Shown: in pieces, positions 28,724 through 38,110 of the stretch | Layout of the letters: each line of letters opens with the position of its first letter | Position numbering within the stretch: the first letter of the stretch is position 1 | Origin: Bacteroidaceae bacterium | Lineage (GTDB): Bacteria; Bacteroidota; Bacteroidia; Bacteroidales; Bacteroidaceae | Assembly: GCA_017536695.1 (NCBI GenBank) | Contig: JAFXGX010000036.1 | Span: 23,564-87,563, forward strand | Length of the DNA stretch: 64,000 nt | Reading direction: 5' to 3' | The notes under the pieces: generated by a model | What the model was told of the DNA's origin: nothing | Seen by the model: only the letters and a program-made list of their open reading frames with translations | Database searches by the model: none | Position numbers and translations under genes: made by a program

Positions 28724-28890
28724 TTTGGTGTTTATTGTTTAATGTTTAGTGTTTAATGTTAAATGTTTGAAAGAACCTTTACATTAAACTTTCCACGTTA
28801 AACCTTCTACATTAAACTTTCCACGTTAAACTTTCCTCATTAAACTTTCCACATTAAACCTTCCACATTAAACTTTACACATTAAACATT
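28724..28890. repeat. 14-base tandem repeat array with inverted neighbours
   Basis: From 28781 to 28890 the sequence consists of eight consecutive units of 14 bases, consensus acattaaactttcc, each with 0-3 changes and the last incomplete. Just upstream (28724-28770) several copies of the complementary core gtttaatgt occur, so transcripts could fold into a hairpin. The array ends exactly at the stop codon of the gamma-carbonic-anhydrase gene. It may act as a terminator or spacer; a slippage-prone repeat is the minimal description. Confidence 0.8.
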
Positions 28891-29401
28891 ATTCGTACCA
28901 CGAGGCGTACATTATATAATCATTGGCTATGCGCTTTACTATATCCTCCTGCTGTTCCTTGCTTACCTCCTTTATCTTTTTGGCGGGAACACCTGCATAT
29001 ATCCAGCCGCTCTCAACGCGCATGCCCGATGTTATAAGAGCATTCGCCGCCACAATGGCACCGCTCTCCACAACGGCATTGTCAAGGATTGTCGCGCCCA
29101 TTCCAATGAGGCAGTTGCTCTCTATTGTCGCGCCGTGTACTGTAGCGTTATGGCCAATCGAGACGTTGTCTCCGATGACTGTCTTTGAACGCTGGTACAG
29201 GGTATGTACCACAGCACCGTCCTGTATGTTCACATTGTTGCCTATGGTAATGCTGTTGACATCGCCGCGGAGCACGGTACCGAACCATATCGAGCAGTTG
29301 TCGCCCATGGTCACGTCGCCTATTATGGCTGCGGTCTCCGCAAGATAGCAGTTGTCGCCAATCTTCGGTGTGAATCCTCTTACCTCTTTTATTATAGCCA
29401 T
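28889..29401 (-). CDS. Gamma-class carbonic anhydrase-like hexapeptide protein
   Basis: A 170-residue left-handed beta-helix protein made of hexapeptide repeats, starting at the ATG ending at 29401 (MAIIKEVRGF). The open frame continues upstream only because it runs in an alternative frame under the helicase tail. The three zinc-ligand histidines of gamma-carbonic anhydrases are present: His66 (VVHT), His84 and His89 (IGHNATVHG). The family also includes YrdA/PaaY-type proteins of uncertain activity, so CO2 hydration is plausible, not certain. It begins 1 base after the helicase stop, last in the lon-tgt-lpt operon. Confidence 0.92.
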   Translation of the reverse strand: MAIIKEVRGFTPKIGDNCYLAETAAIIGDVTMGDNCSIWFGTVLRGDVNSITIGNNVNIQDGAVVHTLYQRSKTVIGDNVSIGHNATVHGATIESNCLIGMGATILDNAVVESGAIVAANALITSGMRVESGWIYAGVPAKKIKEVSKEQQEDIVKRIANDYIMYASWYE

Positions 29402-29402
29402 T

Positions 29403-30875
29403 TTATTCCTTCGGGGTTTCTTGCGCGTTGCCGTTCTCTTTTTTCTGTGGCTTACGGTAACGACGGCGGTTATTCCTTCTCTTCTTCTCTTTGTTCGCGT
29501 CCTGTGTGGTTTCGTTGGGCTGCTTGGGACTTTCCACTGAAACCACTGGTTTTTCCTTAGGCTCCTTGGGTGCTGATGAGGCTTTTCTGCGTCTGGTGTT
29601 GGATTTCCTGCCTTCGCTGTTATCCCTTTTCTCTCCACCGGTGTTGCTGCCGGAGTTCTTTCTTTTCTCTCCTTTGCCTTTGCCTCTTCCTCTTCCTTGA
29701 CGTGGCTTCTCCTTTCTTTTTTTCGGTTCGTAGGCGGGAGCATCGCCCAACTCTGACGGAACCTCCATCTTTGTCACGCTTTGCTCTATGAACTCTTCAA
29801 TGCGTCCGAAGAACTCCTGGTCATCCTCTGACACGAATGTTATCGCGCGGCCTTTGCTTCCTGCGCGTGCAGTACGTCCTATGCGGTGTATGTAGTCATC
29901 GCAGTCGCGTGGTACGTCAAAGTTTATCACTATGCGTATGTCATCAATGTCAATTCCGCGGGCAAGGATGTCTGTTGCAACAATCATGTCAATCTTGCGG
30001 CTCTTGTACTGGAACATTATTTCATCGCGTTCACTCTGCGACAGGTCGCTGTGCATCTCGCCCACATTGAAACCATGCTTGCGCAAGGCGCGTGCAATCT
30101 CCTTTACCTTTGTCTTGCGCGATGCAAAGAGAATGACGCGCTCGCTGCTCTCGGTATCGAATATCTTGTTTATGATACCCATCTTCTGTCCCTCGTAGCA
30201 TACATATGCCTGCTGCGTTATTCCTTCGGCTGGCTTTGCCAGTGCAAGGGTTATCTGCACGGGGTCGTTGAGAATCTCCTTTGCCAGACGGCGTATCTCC
30301 TCGGGCATTGTTGCCGAGAAGAGCATTGTCTGTCTCTCCTTGGGCAGCTGCTTGGCTATTGTCATGATATCATTGCAGAATCCCATGTCGAGCATGCGGT
30401 CAGCCTCATCGAGTATGAAGAACGATACCTTCGAGAGGTCCACGTTGCCAAGGTTGATATGGCTGATGAGTCTTCCCGGGGTCGCAACTATTATGTCTGC
30501 TCCCTTGGACATTCCGCGTAACTCCTGTTCGTAACGCTGTCCGTCATTGCCGCCGTATACTGCCACGCTTGATACCTGCATGAAGTATGTGAATCCTTCA
30601 AGTTGACGGTCTATCTGTTGTGCCAGTTCGCGGGTGGGCGCCATTATTATACAATTTATTGCGTCTTCGGGATACTCCCCGCTGCACAGTCTGTTGAGTA
30701 CAGGCAGCAGATAGGCTGCTGTCTTTCCGGTTCCTGTCTGTGCCACTCCTATGAGGTCGCGCCCAGCCATGAGCGGTTCGAGTGTCTGCTCCTGTATCGG
30801 GGTACACTTGACAAAGTTCATGGAGTCGAGTGCATCAAGCACTTCATCTTCAAAATCAAATTCGTCGAAATACAT
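29403..30875 (-). CDS. DEAD-box RNA helicase
   Basis: A 490-residue ATP-dependent RNA helicase of the RhlE/DeaD group. Motifs in order: Q motif (CTPIQEQTL), Walker A AQTGTGKTAA, PTRELAQQ, TPGRL, DEAD box LDEADRMLDMG, SAT, then in the second RecA domain VATDILARGIDID and HRIGRTARAG. From about 380 the tail is low-complexity, rich in Lys/Arg/Glu/Gly, and probably binds RNA. It is 9 bases after the LptF/G-type gene. Likely roles are ribosome assembly or RNA decay. Confidence 0.95.
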   Translation of the reverse strand: MYFDEFDFEDEVLDALDSMNFVKCTPIQEQTLEPLMAGRDLIGVAQTGTGKTAAYLLPVLNRLCSGEYPEDAINCIIMAPTRELAQQIDRQLEGFTYFMQVSSVAVYGGNDGQRYEQELRGMSKGADIIVATPGRLISHINLGNVDLSKVSFFILDEADRMLDMGFCNDIMTIAKQLPKERQTMLFSATMPEEIRRLAKEILNDPVQITLALAKPAEGITQQAYVCYEGQKMGIINKIFDTESSERVILFASRKTKVKEIARALRKHGFNVGEMHSDLSQSERDEIMFQYKSRKIDMIVATDILARGIDIDDIRIVINFDVPRDCDDYIHRIGRTARAGSKGRAITFVSEDDQEFFGRIEEFIEQSVTKMEVPSELGDAPAYEPKKRKEKPRQGRGRGKGKGEKRKNSGSNTGGEKRDNSEGRKSNTRRRKASSAPKEPKEKPVVSVESPKQPNETTQDANKEKKRRNNRRRYRKPQKKENGNAQETPKE

Positions 30876-30884
30876 CTTGTCTTT

Positions 30885-31988
30885 TTATCTTGGTGCTCTA
30901 CGGTAGAGGTAGATTGCTATGAATGTAAAAAGTATATTGGGTATCCACACTGCGAGTATCACTGGCATCTGCTCGGCAAAGGCCGATGATACGGTCTGGA
31001 ACATGATATACGAGAAACTGAGTCCGAGTCCTATTCCTAACGACAATCCCATGCCGCCCTTCCTTTTCCTCGATGACAAAGAGGCACCGATGATAGTAAG
31101 AATGAATGCAGCGAATGACATGGCTATGCGTTTGTGGTATTCCACCTCAAAGGGCTTTATGTTGCCCATTCCGCGGGCTTTCTGCTTGTCGATATACTCG
31201 CTGAGCTGCGGGCTTGTCATGGTTTCCTGTTCGCCTTCGGAGATAAGGAAATCTGTCGGCTCAAGCGGGAGCACGGTGTCTATAGTCTCCTTGTTGCTTG
31301 AGCGTATTACCTCTTTGTCATCCTTAAGCTCCCTGATGACCCAGCGGCGTGCTGTCCATACACCCGGCTTGTCGGGGTTGTACGATATGTTGTTTGCCGT
31401 CATACGTGATACCAGTTTCTTGCCTTCAAACCTGTCAAGTGAGAATCTCCAGCCCATATTGTTGCGGCTCTCGTACCTCTCGATGAACGCGATTGTGTTG
31501 TCATCGAGTTTAACCTGTATGTTGCTCGCCGCCTCAATCTTCTTTTTCCTGTTGTGCTCCTGCTCAAAGGCAAGCCTTGTGCTGTTGCCTTGCGGTATTA
31601 TGTATGCGCTGAGCACGAACGTCATGATGGCTATCAGTCCCGCCGAAACCATATACGGTTTCATGAGCCTTCCGAAGCTGACACCCGATGCGAACATTGC
31701 GATAATCTCGGAGTTGTCGGCAAGCTTCGATGTGAAATATATTACCGAGATGAATACAAACAGGGCGCTGAACGTATTGGCGTAGTAGGGCGCAAGGTTC
31801 AGATAGTAGTCGAATATTATCTCGCTGGTGGTGGCATTGGAGGTGGCGAACTTGTCTATCTTCTCGTTGTAGTCAAATACGACTATGACCACGATGATGA
31901 GTGCCAGAGAGAAGAAATAGGTTCCCAGGAACTTCTTTATTATGTACCAGTCAAGTTTTTGGAGTTTAAAATAGTCGAGCCATTTCAT
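30885..31988 (-). CDS. LptF/LptG-family permease
   Basis: A 367-residue inner-membrane protein of the YjgP/YjgQ family, the transmembrane part of the LPS export ABC transporter LptB2FG. It has two N-terminal and two-to-three C-terminal spans around a periplasmic beta-jellyroll-like domain (about 130-265). Characteristic segments are YFFSLALIIVVIVVFDYNEK at the start and FEVEYHKRIAMSFAAFILTIIGASL before the C-terminal spans. It sits between tgt and the helicase in one leftward transcript. Whether it is the F or G partner cannot be decided here. Confidence 0.92.
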   Translation of the reverse strand: MKWLDYFKLQKLDWYIIKKFLGTYFFSLALIIVVIVVFDYNEKIDKFATSNATTSEIIFDYYLNLAPYYANTFSALFVFISVIYFTSKLADNSEIIAMFASGVSFGRLMKPYMVSAGLIAIMTFVLSAYIIPQGNSTRLAFEQEHNRKKKIEAASNIQVKLDDNTIAFIERYESRNNMGWRFSLDRFEGKKLVSRMTANNISYNPDKPGVWTARRWVIRELKDDKEVIRSSNKETIDTVLPLEPTDFLISEGEQETMTSPQLSEYIDKQKARGMGNIKPFEVEYHKRIAMSFAAFILTIIGASLSSRKRKGGMGLSLGIGLGLSFSYIMFQTVSSAFAEQMPVILAVWIPNILFTFIAIYLYRRAPR

Positions 31989-32030
31989 ACAAAAACGTTG
32001 TTTTATTCTCTGTCTTGTGTTCTTTTTTAA

Positions 32031-33161
32031 CTATAGCCTGCGTGTGACGTTTTCAAGCATGCTCTTCTTCCATGCAGCATAGTCGTCCATGAGGATGTGC
32101 TTGCGCGCTTCCTGTGTCAGCCATACATAGAAAGCGAGGTTGTGTATCGATGCTATCTCCAGTGCGAGCAGTTCCTGTGCAATGAAAAGGTGGCGCAGAT
32201 AGGCCTTGCTGTAGAGGGTGTCGACAAATGAGGCACCCTCCTCCTCAATGGGAGAGAAATCATATTTCCACTTTTCGTTGCGCATGTTCATTATGCCGTT
32301 CTTGGTGAAGAGCATCGCGTTACGACCGTTGCGTGTGGGCATAACGCAGTCGAACATGTCGACACCGCGCTCAATAGCCTCAAGGATGTTGGCCGGCGTG
32401 CCTACTCCCATCAGATAGCGTGGCTTCTCTGTTGGCAGTATTTCGTTCACGACCTCAATCATCTCATACATCTTTTCGGCGGGTTCGCCGACAGCGAGTC
32501 CACCGATAGCGTTGCCCGCAGCCTCTTTCGATGCAATGAACTCGGCCGACTGTCGGCGCAGGTCGGGATAGACGCAACCCTGTACAATGGGGAAGAGCTG
32601 CTGCTCGTACCCGTAGAGTGGGGAGGTCTCCGATAATCTTCCTATGCAGCGGTCGAGCCAGCGGTGTGTCCTCTCCATAGATTTTTTGGCATAGTTGTAG
32701 TCGGCTGTTCCCGGAGTACACTCATCGAATGCCATGATTATGTCGGCACCGATGCTGCGCTCGATGTCCATGACTCTCTCGGGCGAGAAGAAGTGCTTCG
32801 AGCCGTCGATGTGCGAACGGAACTCCACACCCTCTTCGCTCATTTTGCGTATGTCCTTGAGCGAGAAGACCTGGAAACCGCCGCTGTCGGTAAGTATGGG
32901 GCGGTCCCAGGCGTTGAATCTGTGAAGGCCGTCGGCCTTTTCGAGCACGTCCAACCCCGGACGCAGATAGAGATGATATGTGTTGCCCAGGATTATCTGT
33001 GCCTTAATGTCGTTTTTCAGGTGCGGTATCTGCACGCCCTTTACGGAGCCTACTGTCCCCACCGGCATGAATATCGGGGTCATTATCTCTCCGTGGTCGG
33101 TCGAGAGTACTCCTGCCCGGGCCTTGCTGCAGCTGTCGGTATGTAGAAGGTTGAATTTCAT
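32031..33161 (-). CDS. tgt: tRNA-guanine transglycosylase without zinc cysteines
   Basis: Tgt swaps guanine 34 for the queuosine precursor in tRNA-Asp, Asn, His and Tyr. The 376-residue protein has the active-site LTDSGGFQVFSL and the nucleophile region DMFDCVMPTRNGRN. Where most bacterial enzymes have the CxCxxC part of the zinc site, this protein reads EEEGASFVDTLY; the later IHN histidine remains. From memory this cysteine loss is shared by Bacteroidales Tgt proteins, so it is a lineage trait, not decay. It lies 39 bases after lon. Confidence 0.95.
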   Translation of the reverse strand: MKFNLLHTDSCSKARAGVLSTDHGEIMTPIFMPVGTVGSVKGVQIPHLKNDIKAQIILGNTYHLYLRPGLDVLEKADGLHRFNAWDRPILTDSGGFQVFSLKDIRKMSEEGVEFRSHIDGSKHFFSPERVMDIERSIGADIIMAFDECTPGTADYNYAKKSMERTHRWLDRCIGRLSETSPLYGYEQQLFPIVQGCVYPDLRRQSAEFIASKEAAGNAIGGLAVGEPAEKMYEMIEVVNEILPTEKPRYLMGVGTPANILEAIERGVDMFDCVMPTRNGRNAMLFTKNGIMNMRNEKWKYDFSPIEEEGASFVDTLYSKAYLRHLFIAQELLALEIASIHNLAFYVWLTQEARKHILMDDYAAWKKSMLENVTRRL

Positions 33162-33200
33162 TTATTCTTATTGTGTCGTTATGTCAATCTGAATTAACCT

Positions 33201-35654
33201 TTATTCGGTAAGCCTGATAGGATTCTTCACTTTCTTGTCGAGCAGGGCAATCTTTAATACATCCATAATGTCTTTTACGTAATGGAATGTGAGCCCTGTC
33301 ACATACATCTCGGGGATATCCTCAATGTTGCGTCTGTTCTCCTCGCATATGATGATGTCGGTTATTCCGGCACGCTTGGCAGCCAGAATCTTCTCTTTTA
33401 TTCCTCCGACGGGCAGAACCTTGCCGCGTAGTGTTATCTCACCTGTCATGGCAATGTTTGGCTTGACCTGACGCTGTGTCAGTGCCGATACGAGTGCTGT
33501 GGCCATGGTGATGCCTGCCGATGGACCGTCCTTGGGTATGGCGCCCTCGGGAACGTGCAGATGGATGTTCCACTTCTCGAACACCTCATAGGGAATATCA
33601 AACTCTGCTGCATGTGACTTGATGTATTCCAGAGCAAGCATCGCCGACTCCTTCATTACGTCACCGAGGTTTCCTGTCAATGTCAGTTTCTCTCCCTTGC
33701 CACGGCTGAGGCTTGTCTCTATGAACAGTATTTCGCCGCCCACTGCCGTCCATGCAAGGCCTGTGACAACGCCGGCATATTCGTTACCTTGGTATTTCTC
33801 GCGGGAGAACTCTCTCACACCAAGCAGTTCCTTCAGGTCTTCCGGCTTTACGCTCTTTATCTCAATCTCCCCGTTCATCGCCTTCCGGCATGCGAGACGG
33901 CGGAATATCTTGCCGATTTTCTTTTCGAGTCCTCTGACTCCCGATTCGCGGGTGTAACCCTCGATAATCTGCTCCAGCGCAGCCTTGCTTATGGTTACCT
34001 TCTCCTTTGCAATGCCGTTTGCTTCCTTCTCCTTTGGTACGAGGTGGCGCTTGGCAATCTCAATCTTTTCCTCGGTCAGATAGCCGCTCACTTCAATGAG
34101 CTCCATACGGTCGAGCAGCGGGGCGGGGATGTCTGCCAGATTGTTGGCTGTCGCAATGAACATTACTTTCGAGAGGTCATAGTCGACGTCGAGGAAGTTG
34201 TCATGGAATGCCACGTTCTGCTCGGGGTCGAGAACCTCGAGGAGTGCCGATGACGGGTCGCCATGCATCCTGTCCTTGCCTACCTTGTCAATCTCGTCAA
34301 GGATGAATACCGGGTTGTCCGAGCCTGCCTTTACAATGCTCTTCAGTATGCGTCCGAGCATGGCACCTACATATGTCCTTCGGTGTCCGCGTATCTCCGA
34401 CTCGTCGTGAATGCCACCGAGTGACATCCTTACATATTCTCTCTTGAGTGATTTTGCAATTGATTTTCCGAGTGAGGTCTTGCCTACTCCCGGAGGACCA
34501 TAGAGGCAGATGATTGGTGACTTCAGGTCGCCGCGCATTTTTATGACTGCCAGATGCTCCAGGATTCTCTCTTTTACTTTCTCAAGGCCATAATGGTCGC
34601 TGTCAAGAACCTTGCGGGCGTTGCTGATATCGAGGTTGTCGGTGGTGCACTTTCCCCATGGCAGGCTCACGAACTGTTGCAGGTAGTTGAGCTGTACATG
34701 ATAGTCGGGGCTCTGCGGGTTTATGCGGTCGAGCTTTGCCAGCTCCTTTTCAAAAATCTCGGCTATTGCCGGACTCCAGTTTTTCTGCTCGGCCTTTTCC
34801 TGCAGTTCTATGCAGTCCTGCTCCTGTATGCTGCCGCCGAGCTCCTCCTGAAGGTTCTTTATATGCTGTTGGACAAAGTATTCTCTCTGCTGCTGGTCAA
34901 TCTCTTTGTGTGTCTTGTCCATTATACGCTGATGCAGGTCGATGAACTGCTTCTCACGGTCAAGGATGGCAAGGAGCATGAATGCGCGCTCCTTGATGGA
35001 ATTCTCGCTGAGCAGTGCAATCTTGTCTTTTAGCGGCATTTTGATGTTCGCACACAGGAAATTGAGCATCTGTATCTCTTCGTGGATGGTGCCCATGTTG
35101 TATGTTGCCTCCTCGGTGTTCTCTGACATCCTCAGTATCTCAATTGCTGCATCCTTGCAGCTCTTGATGAGTATGTGGAACTCCTCATCGACGTCCATCT
35201 TCTCGGGTATGCTGCTTACTGCTCCTTTGAAATAAGGACGGTCGCTGTAAATGCTCTCGAGCTCAATCTTCTGCATTCCCTGAAGAATGACGGTCGTGGT
35301 GTTGTCGGGCATTTCCAGCACACGTGCAATCGTTGCCGTTGTTCCAATGGTGTACACATCATCAATACCCGGCTCTTCAATCTTCGGGTCTTTCTGACAT
35401 ACAACGGCAATCCTTGCTTTGGGTGTCTTTTTTACTGCGTCAATAAGCTTCTGTGAAGATTTGCGTCCTACAGTTACCGGCAGTATGGTTGTCGGGAACA
35501 ATACCATGTTGCGCAGAGGCAGTAGAGGCATTATCTCACTTTTGTGGATTTTGTCTGTGTCATCCATTTTGAACTCTGCGATTATTGAAATCGGCTTGTC
35601 GTCGTTCTCCTCCTCGATAATCTCCGGCTTATTGTCGATATCTTTTTTCTTCAT
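33201..35654 (-). CDS. lon: ATP-dependent protease Lon
   Basis: An 817-residue cytosolic AAA+ serine protease that degrades misfolded and regulatory proteins. It has an N-terminal substrate-binding LAN domain ([16 protein letters not shown]), a coiled-coil middle, Walker [10 protein letters not shown] near 388 and Walker [11 protein letters not shown]. The protease domain has catalytic Ser near 712 in PKDGPSAG and catalytic Lys in [10 protein letters not shown] near 755. It is the first gene of the leftward operon lon-tgt-lptF/G-helicase-gamma carbonic anhydrase, with a consensus -7 element at 35710-35717. Confidence 0.97.
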   Translation of the reverse strand: MKKKDIDNKPEIIEEENDDKPISIIAEFKMDDTDKIHKSEIMPLLPLRNMVLFPTTILPVTVGRKSSQKLIDAVKKTPKARIAVVCQKDPKIEEPGIDDVYTIGTTATIARVLEMPDNTTTVILQGMQKIELESIYSDRPYFKGAVSSIPEKMDVDEEFHILIKSCKDAAIEILRMSENTEEATYNMGTIHEEIQMLNFLCANIKMPLKDKIALLSENSIKERAFMLLAILDREKQFIDLHQRIMDKTHKEIDQQQREYFVQQHIKNLQEELGGSIQEQDCIELQEKAEQKNWSPAIAEIFEKELAKLDRINPQSPDYHVQLNYLQQFVSLPWGKCTTDNLDISNARKVLDSDHYGLEKVKERILEHLAVIKMRGDLKSPIICLYGPPGVGKTSLGKSIAKSLKREYVRMSLGGIHDESEIRGHRRTYVGAMLGRILKSIVKAGSDNPVFILDEIDKVGKDRMHGDPSSALLEVLDPEQNVAFHDNFLDVDYDLSKVMFIATANNLADIPAPLLDRMELIEVSGYLTEEKIEIAKRHLVPKEKEANGIAKEKVTISKAALEQIIEGYTRESGVRGLEKKIGKIFRRLACRKAMNGEIEIKSVKPEDLKELLGVREFSREKYQGNEYAGVVTGLAWTAVGGEILFIETSLSRGKGEKLTLTGNLGDVMKESAMLALEYIKSHAAEFDIPYEVFEKWNIHLHVPEGAIPKDGPSAGITMATALVSALTQRQVKPNIAMTGEITLRGKVLPVGGIKEKILAAKRAGITDIIICEENRRNIEDIPEMYVTGLTFHYVKDIMDVLKIALLDKKVKNPIRLTE

Positions 35655-35709
35655 ATATGATCTTTTTTGTTTATCAGTTGCAGTCGGTCGACTGCTTGTT
35701 TACAATCTG

Positions 35710-35717
35710 CAAATATA
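35710..35717 (-). promoter_or_regulatory. Putative -7 element for the lon operon
   Basis: Leftward TATATTTG, an exact TAnnTTTG match, about 56 bases before the lon start. Confidence 0.5.
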
Positions 35718-35865
35718 CTTCTTTTTGTTGAGTTTTGGAAACATTTGCCTATATTATAATATAATTAAACATAAATACTATTCTTTTTGTGAGTGTGGGG
35801 CTGGTGTTTTGAGATAAAAATGTTATTTAACATGCTTTTATGGCTCAATTTATTCCAAAATGTGT

Positions 35866-35873
35866 TAACTTTG
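35866..35873 (+). promoter_or_regulatory. Putative -7 element for the lipid kinase gene
   Basis: TAACTTTG, an exact consensus match, 27 bases before the TTG start at 35900. Confidence 0.5.
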
Positions 35874-35899
35874 CGCTGTCAATTAAAATGTAGTCTGTC

Positions 35900-36856
35900 T
35901 TGGATAGAAAAAAGAGCATATTGTTTCTTGTAAACCCAAAATCGGGTGTCCAGAAAAAGAAGAATATACCACGCTTGATTGAGAAATATATTGACAAAAC
36001 AAAGTTTGATTTCTCTATTGAAACCACCCAGTATGCGGGACATGCCGGCGAACTTGCCAAAGAGGCTGCTGAACGTGGTGTGGATGTGGTCGTTGCTGTC
36101 GGTGGCGACGGGACGGTCAATGAGGTGGGTTCTTCTCTTGTGCATACCGATACGGCTTTGGGGGTAATACCTTGTGGCTCGGGTAATGGCTTTGCCCGTC
36201 ACGTGGGTGTGCCTATTGATGTGCGCAAGGCGATTGACTTTATAAATGCTTCGGCAATATCCCGTGTCGATTACGGGAAGATTAACGGGCGTCCTTTCTT
36301 CTGTGCTTGCGGTGTGGGTTTCGATGCACTCGTGAGTGACCATTTTGCCCAAGGGGGGCGAAGAGGAATGTTCAGCTACATTCAGAAGACATTGACCGAT
36401 TGGGTTACATACAAACCTGAGACATACAAGATTGAGACTCCGCATTTAAAAAAGAGTTTCAAGGCTTTTGTCATAGCATGCGGTAACGCTGCGCAGTATG
36501 GCAACAATGCTTATATCGCGCCTTATGCTTCTATGCGCGATGGTTTGCTTACAATCTCTATCATGGCGCCGTTCCTGCCGATAGAGGTGCCCGAGGTTGT
36601 CGCTCAGCTTTTCACAAGCAATTTTGTGGGTAGTGACCACGTTACAATAATCTCTTCGCGTTGGGTAAAGATAAAGAGAAAAAGTGCGGGGCCTGTCCAT
36701 TATGACGGTGAGCCATGCATGATGGATGCGGAGCTCCTTGTAGAGGTCATACCTTCGGGTCTTAAGGTTCTCGCTGCTGTAGGGTGGGATGGTACATGTA
36801 CTCCGGTGCCTTTGTACAGACAGTTCTTCGATGTTGTCGCGGGTAATGTGAAATAA
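35900..36856 (+). CDS. Diacylglycerol/lipid kinase family protein, TTG start
   Basis: A 318-residue lipid kinase of the DagK/YegS/BmrU group, which phosphorylates diacylglycerol or a related lipid. Motifs: N-terminal ILFLVNPKSG, the nucleotide-binding VVAVGGDGTVNEVG near 67-80 and CGSGNGFARHVG near 100. The start must be TTG: the frame is closed by a stop at 35891-35893, and the first internal ATG would remove the VNPKSG strand and the GGDGT loop. A consensus -7 element just upstream supports the short leader. It diverges from lon. Confidence 0.92.
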   Translation: MDRKKSILFLVNPKSGVQKKKNIPRLIEKYIDKTKFDFSIETTQYAGHAGELAKEAAERGVDVVVAVGGDGTVNEVGSSLVHTDTALGVIPCGSGNGFARHVGVPIDVRKAIDFINASAISRVDYGKINGRPFFCACGVGFDALVSDHFAQGGRRGMFSYIQKTLTDWVTYKPETYKIETPHLKKSFKAFVIACGNAAQYGNNAYIAPYASMRDGLLTISIMAPFLPIEVPEVVAQLFTSNFVGSDHVTIISSRWVKIKRKSAGPVHYDGEPCMMDAELLVEVIPSGLKVLAAVGWDGTCTPVPLYRQFFDVVAGNVK

Positions 36857-36879
36857 CTTGGAAATTTGGTTAAAAACCT

Positions 36880-37590
36880 TTACAGTATCTTTAGGTAGAA
36901 ATCGCGCAGTATCTCCTGCGCGTCGTTGCTGTATGCGCCTTGCTCCTCTTCAAGGACAAGGGTCTTTGTCTCTGTGTCGCAATGGTATGCACGGATAAAT
37001 TCCATGAGTACTCTTTTAGGCGCCTTGCGGGGGGTGGTCTTTATGTAGGTGATTCTTGAAGGAGAGAATCCTGCAAGCGCAGCTGCGTCTTTCCACTCTT
37101 CGATGATATCTGTGGGTATCACAATCGATATCTTACCATCTGTGGTCAGCAGGGTAGTGGCTTTCTTGAAGAAACTGCCGCATTCAAGCGTGTCACTGTG
37201 ACGGGCAAGCGTGCGTGATGAATCTTCGCATTTGAGGCTGTTGACAAAGTAGGGCGGGTTGCATACTATTGTATCGAACAGCTCCCGGGGTGAGTACTGT
37301 AATATGTCGGCGTTTAATATCTCTATCCTTTCGCTCCACGGGCACGCGTTGACGTTTGCGGTGGCTTGGGCTGCAGCACTCTCTTCAATGTCAATGCCTG
37401 TTATTCTTGCACTGCACCGCTGTGCGGCCATTATGGCTATGAGTCCGCTGCCGCATCCTATGTCAAGTATTCTGCGGCTTTGTGAACAGTCGAACCAGCC
37501 GCCAAGCAGACAGCCGTCGGTGCCTACTTTCATGGCGCATCCTTGCTGTTCTATGGTAAATTGCTTGAATTTGAAGTAACTGTTCGACAT
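36880..37590 (-). CDS. trmN6: tRNA1(Val) adenine-37 N6-methyltransferase
   Basis: A 236-residue SAM-dependent methyltransferase of the TrmN6/YfiC family, which methylates A37 of tRNA-Val. SAM motif ILDIGCGSGLIAI lies near 42-54, and the catalytic N6-adenine methyltransferase motif NPPYF near 112-116. The N-terminal FKFKQFTIEQQGCAMKVGTDG is typical of the family. It lies downstream of the tRNA-Thr gene on the same strand, separated by a terminator. Confidence 0.92.
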   Translation of the reverse strand: MSNSYFKFKQFTIEQQGCAMKVGTDGCLLGGWFDCSQSRRILDIGCGSGLIAIMAAQRCSARITGIDIEESAAAQATANVNACPWSERIEILNADILQYSPRELFDTIVCNPPYFVNSLKCEDSSRTLARHSDTLECGSFFKKATTLLTTDGKISIVIPTDIIEEWKDAAALAGFSPSRITYIKTTPRKAPKRVLMEFIRAYHCDTETKTLVLEEEQGAYSNDAQEILRDFYLKIL

Positions 37591-37608
37591 TGCTTTTGTT
37601 CTCCTGAA

Positions 37609-37638
37609 AAGAAGGCTGCGTCATGACGCAGCCTTCTT
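37609..37638 (-). terminator. Intrinsic terminator after tRNA-Thr
   Basis: A perfect 12-base stem (37609-37620 with 37627-37638), 6-base loop, followed leftward by TTTTC. It begins 2 bases after the tRNA 3' end. Confidence 0.85.
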
Positions 37639-37639
37639 G

Positions 37640-37712
<73 letters not shown>

Positions 37713-37742
37713 ATTAAGTTTATCTTGTCCTTGCCTTTGCAT

Positions 37743-37809
37743 CCTCCAGACCTACTCCTCGTTTATGCTTTGGACGAATGCGTTGCTCTACCAACTGAGC
37801 TAATTCGGC
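37743..37809 (-). pseudogene. tRNA-Thr relic 1
   Basis: The 36 bases covering acceptor 5' strand, D arm and anticodon 5' half (37774-37809) are identical to the functional gene. After the anticodon the usual 6 bases are replaced by about 19 unrelated bases, then a TAGGTCTGG-like stretch resumes; the T arm and acceptor 3' strand are lost. It cannot fold as a full tRNA. Confidence 0.8.
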
Positions 37810-37839
37810 GTTAAGTTTATCTTGTCCTTGCCTCAGCAT

Positions 37840-37906
37840 CCCCCAAACCTACTCCTTGTTTATGTTTTGGACGAATGCATTGCTCTACCAACTGAGCTAA
37901 TTCGGC
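37840..37906 (-). pseudogene. tRNA-Thr relic 2
   Basis: A second relic with the same structure as relic 1; its 36-base tRNA part (37871-37906) has one change. It lies exactly 97 bases from relic 1, which lies 97 bases from the real gene. Confidence 0.8.
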
Positions 37907-38074
37907 ATCATTTTTGTCGGTTGTAAGGTCTCTAAGGCCACTAAAGGGGGTAAAGGACCTAAAGGGACTATGCTTTTCCGTTGCGAAGATAGTGCAAATG
38001 GCGAAAATATCAAAATTGAGAGCTTGCTTTTTTGAAAAATGTCATAAAGTTTGCTTCCGTTACGGTATTTTGGT

Positions 38075-38082
38075 TATCTTCG
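38075..38082 (+). promoter_or_regulatory. Putative -7 element for the M20 peptidase gene
   Basis: TATCTTCG, one base off consensus, 28 bases before the ATG at 38111. Confidence 0.4.
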
Positions 38083-38110
38083 CATTGTTCAATATGTAAT
38101 CTATATAATT

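Noticed and set aside
28781..28890. Short regular repeats considered as CRISPR or an origin iteron array
   Set aside because: Units are contiguous 14-mers without spacers, and no replication gene or DnaA-box cluster is visible.
29402..29743. An N-terminal extension of 114 residues on the gamma-carbonic-anhydrase-like gene, rich in Lys, Arg and Pro
   Set aside because: It runs in another frame under the low-complexity tail of the DEAD-box helicase; the family N-terminus starts exactly at the ATG ending at 29401, directly after the helicase stop.
37913..37970. Purine-rich ctaaaggg-type quasi-repeats between the tRNA relics and the peptidase gene
   Set aside because: Too short and irregular to call a repeat family or regulatory element.
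38051..38110. A 20-codon N-terminal extension of the M20 peptidase
   Set aside because: It covers the promoter -7 element and is not expected in the family; the ATG at 38111 gives the normal N-terminus.
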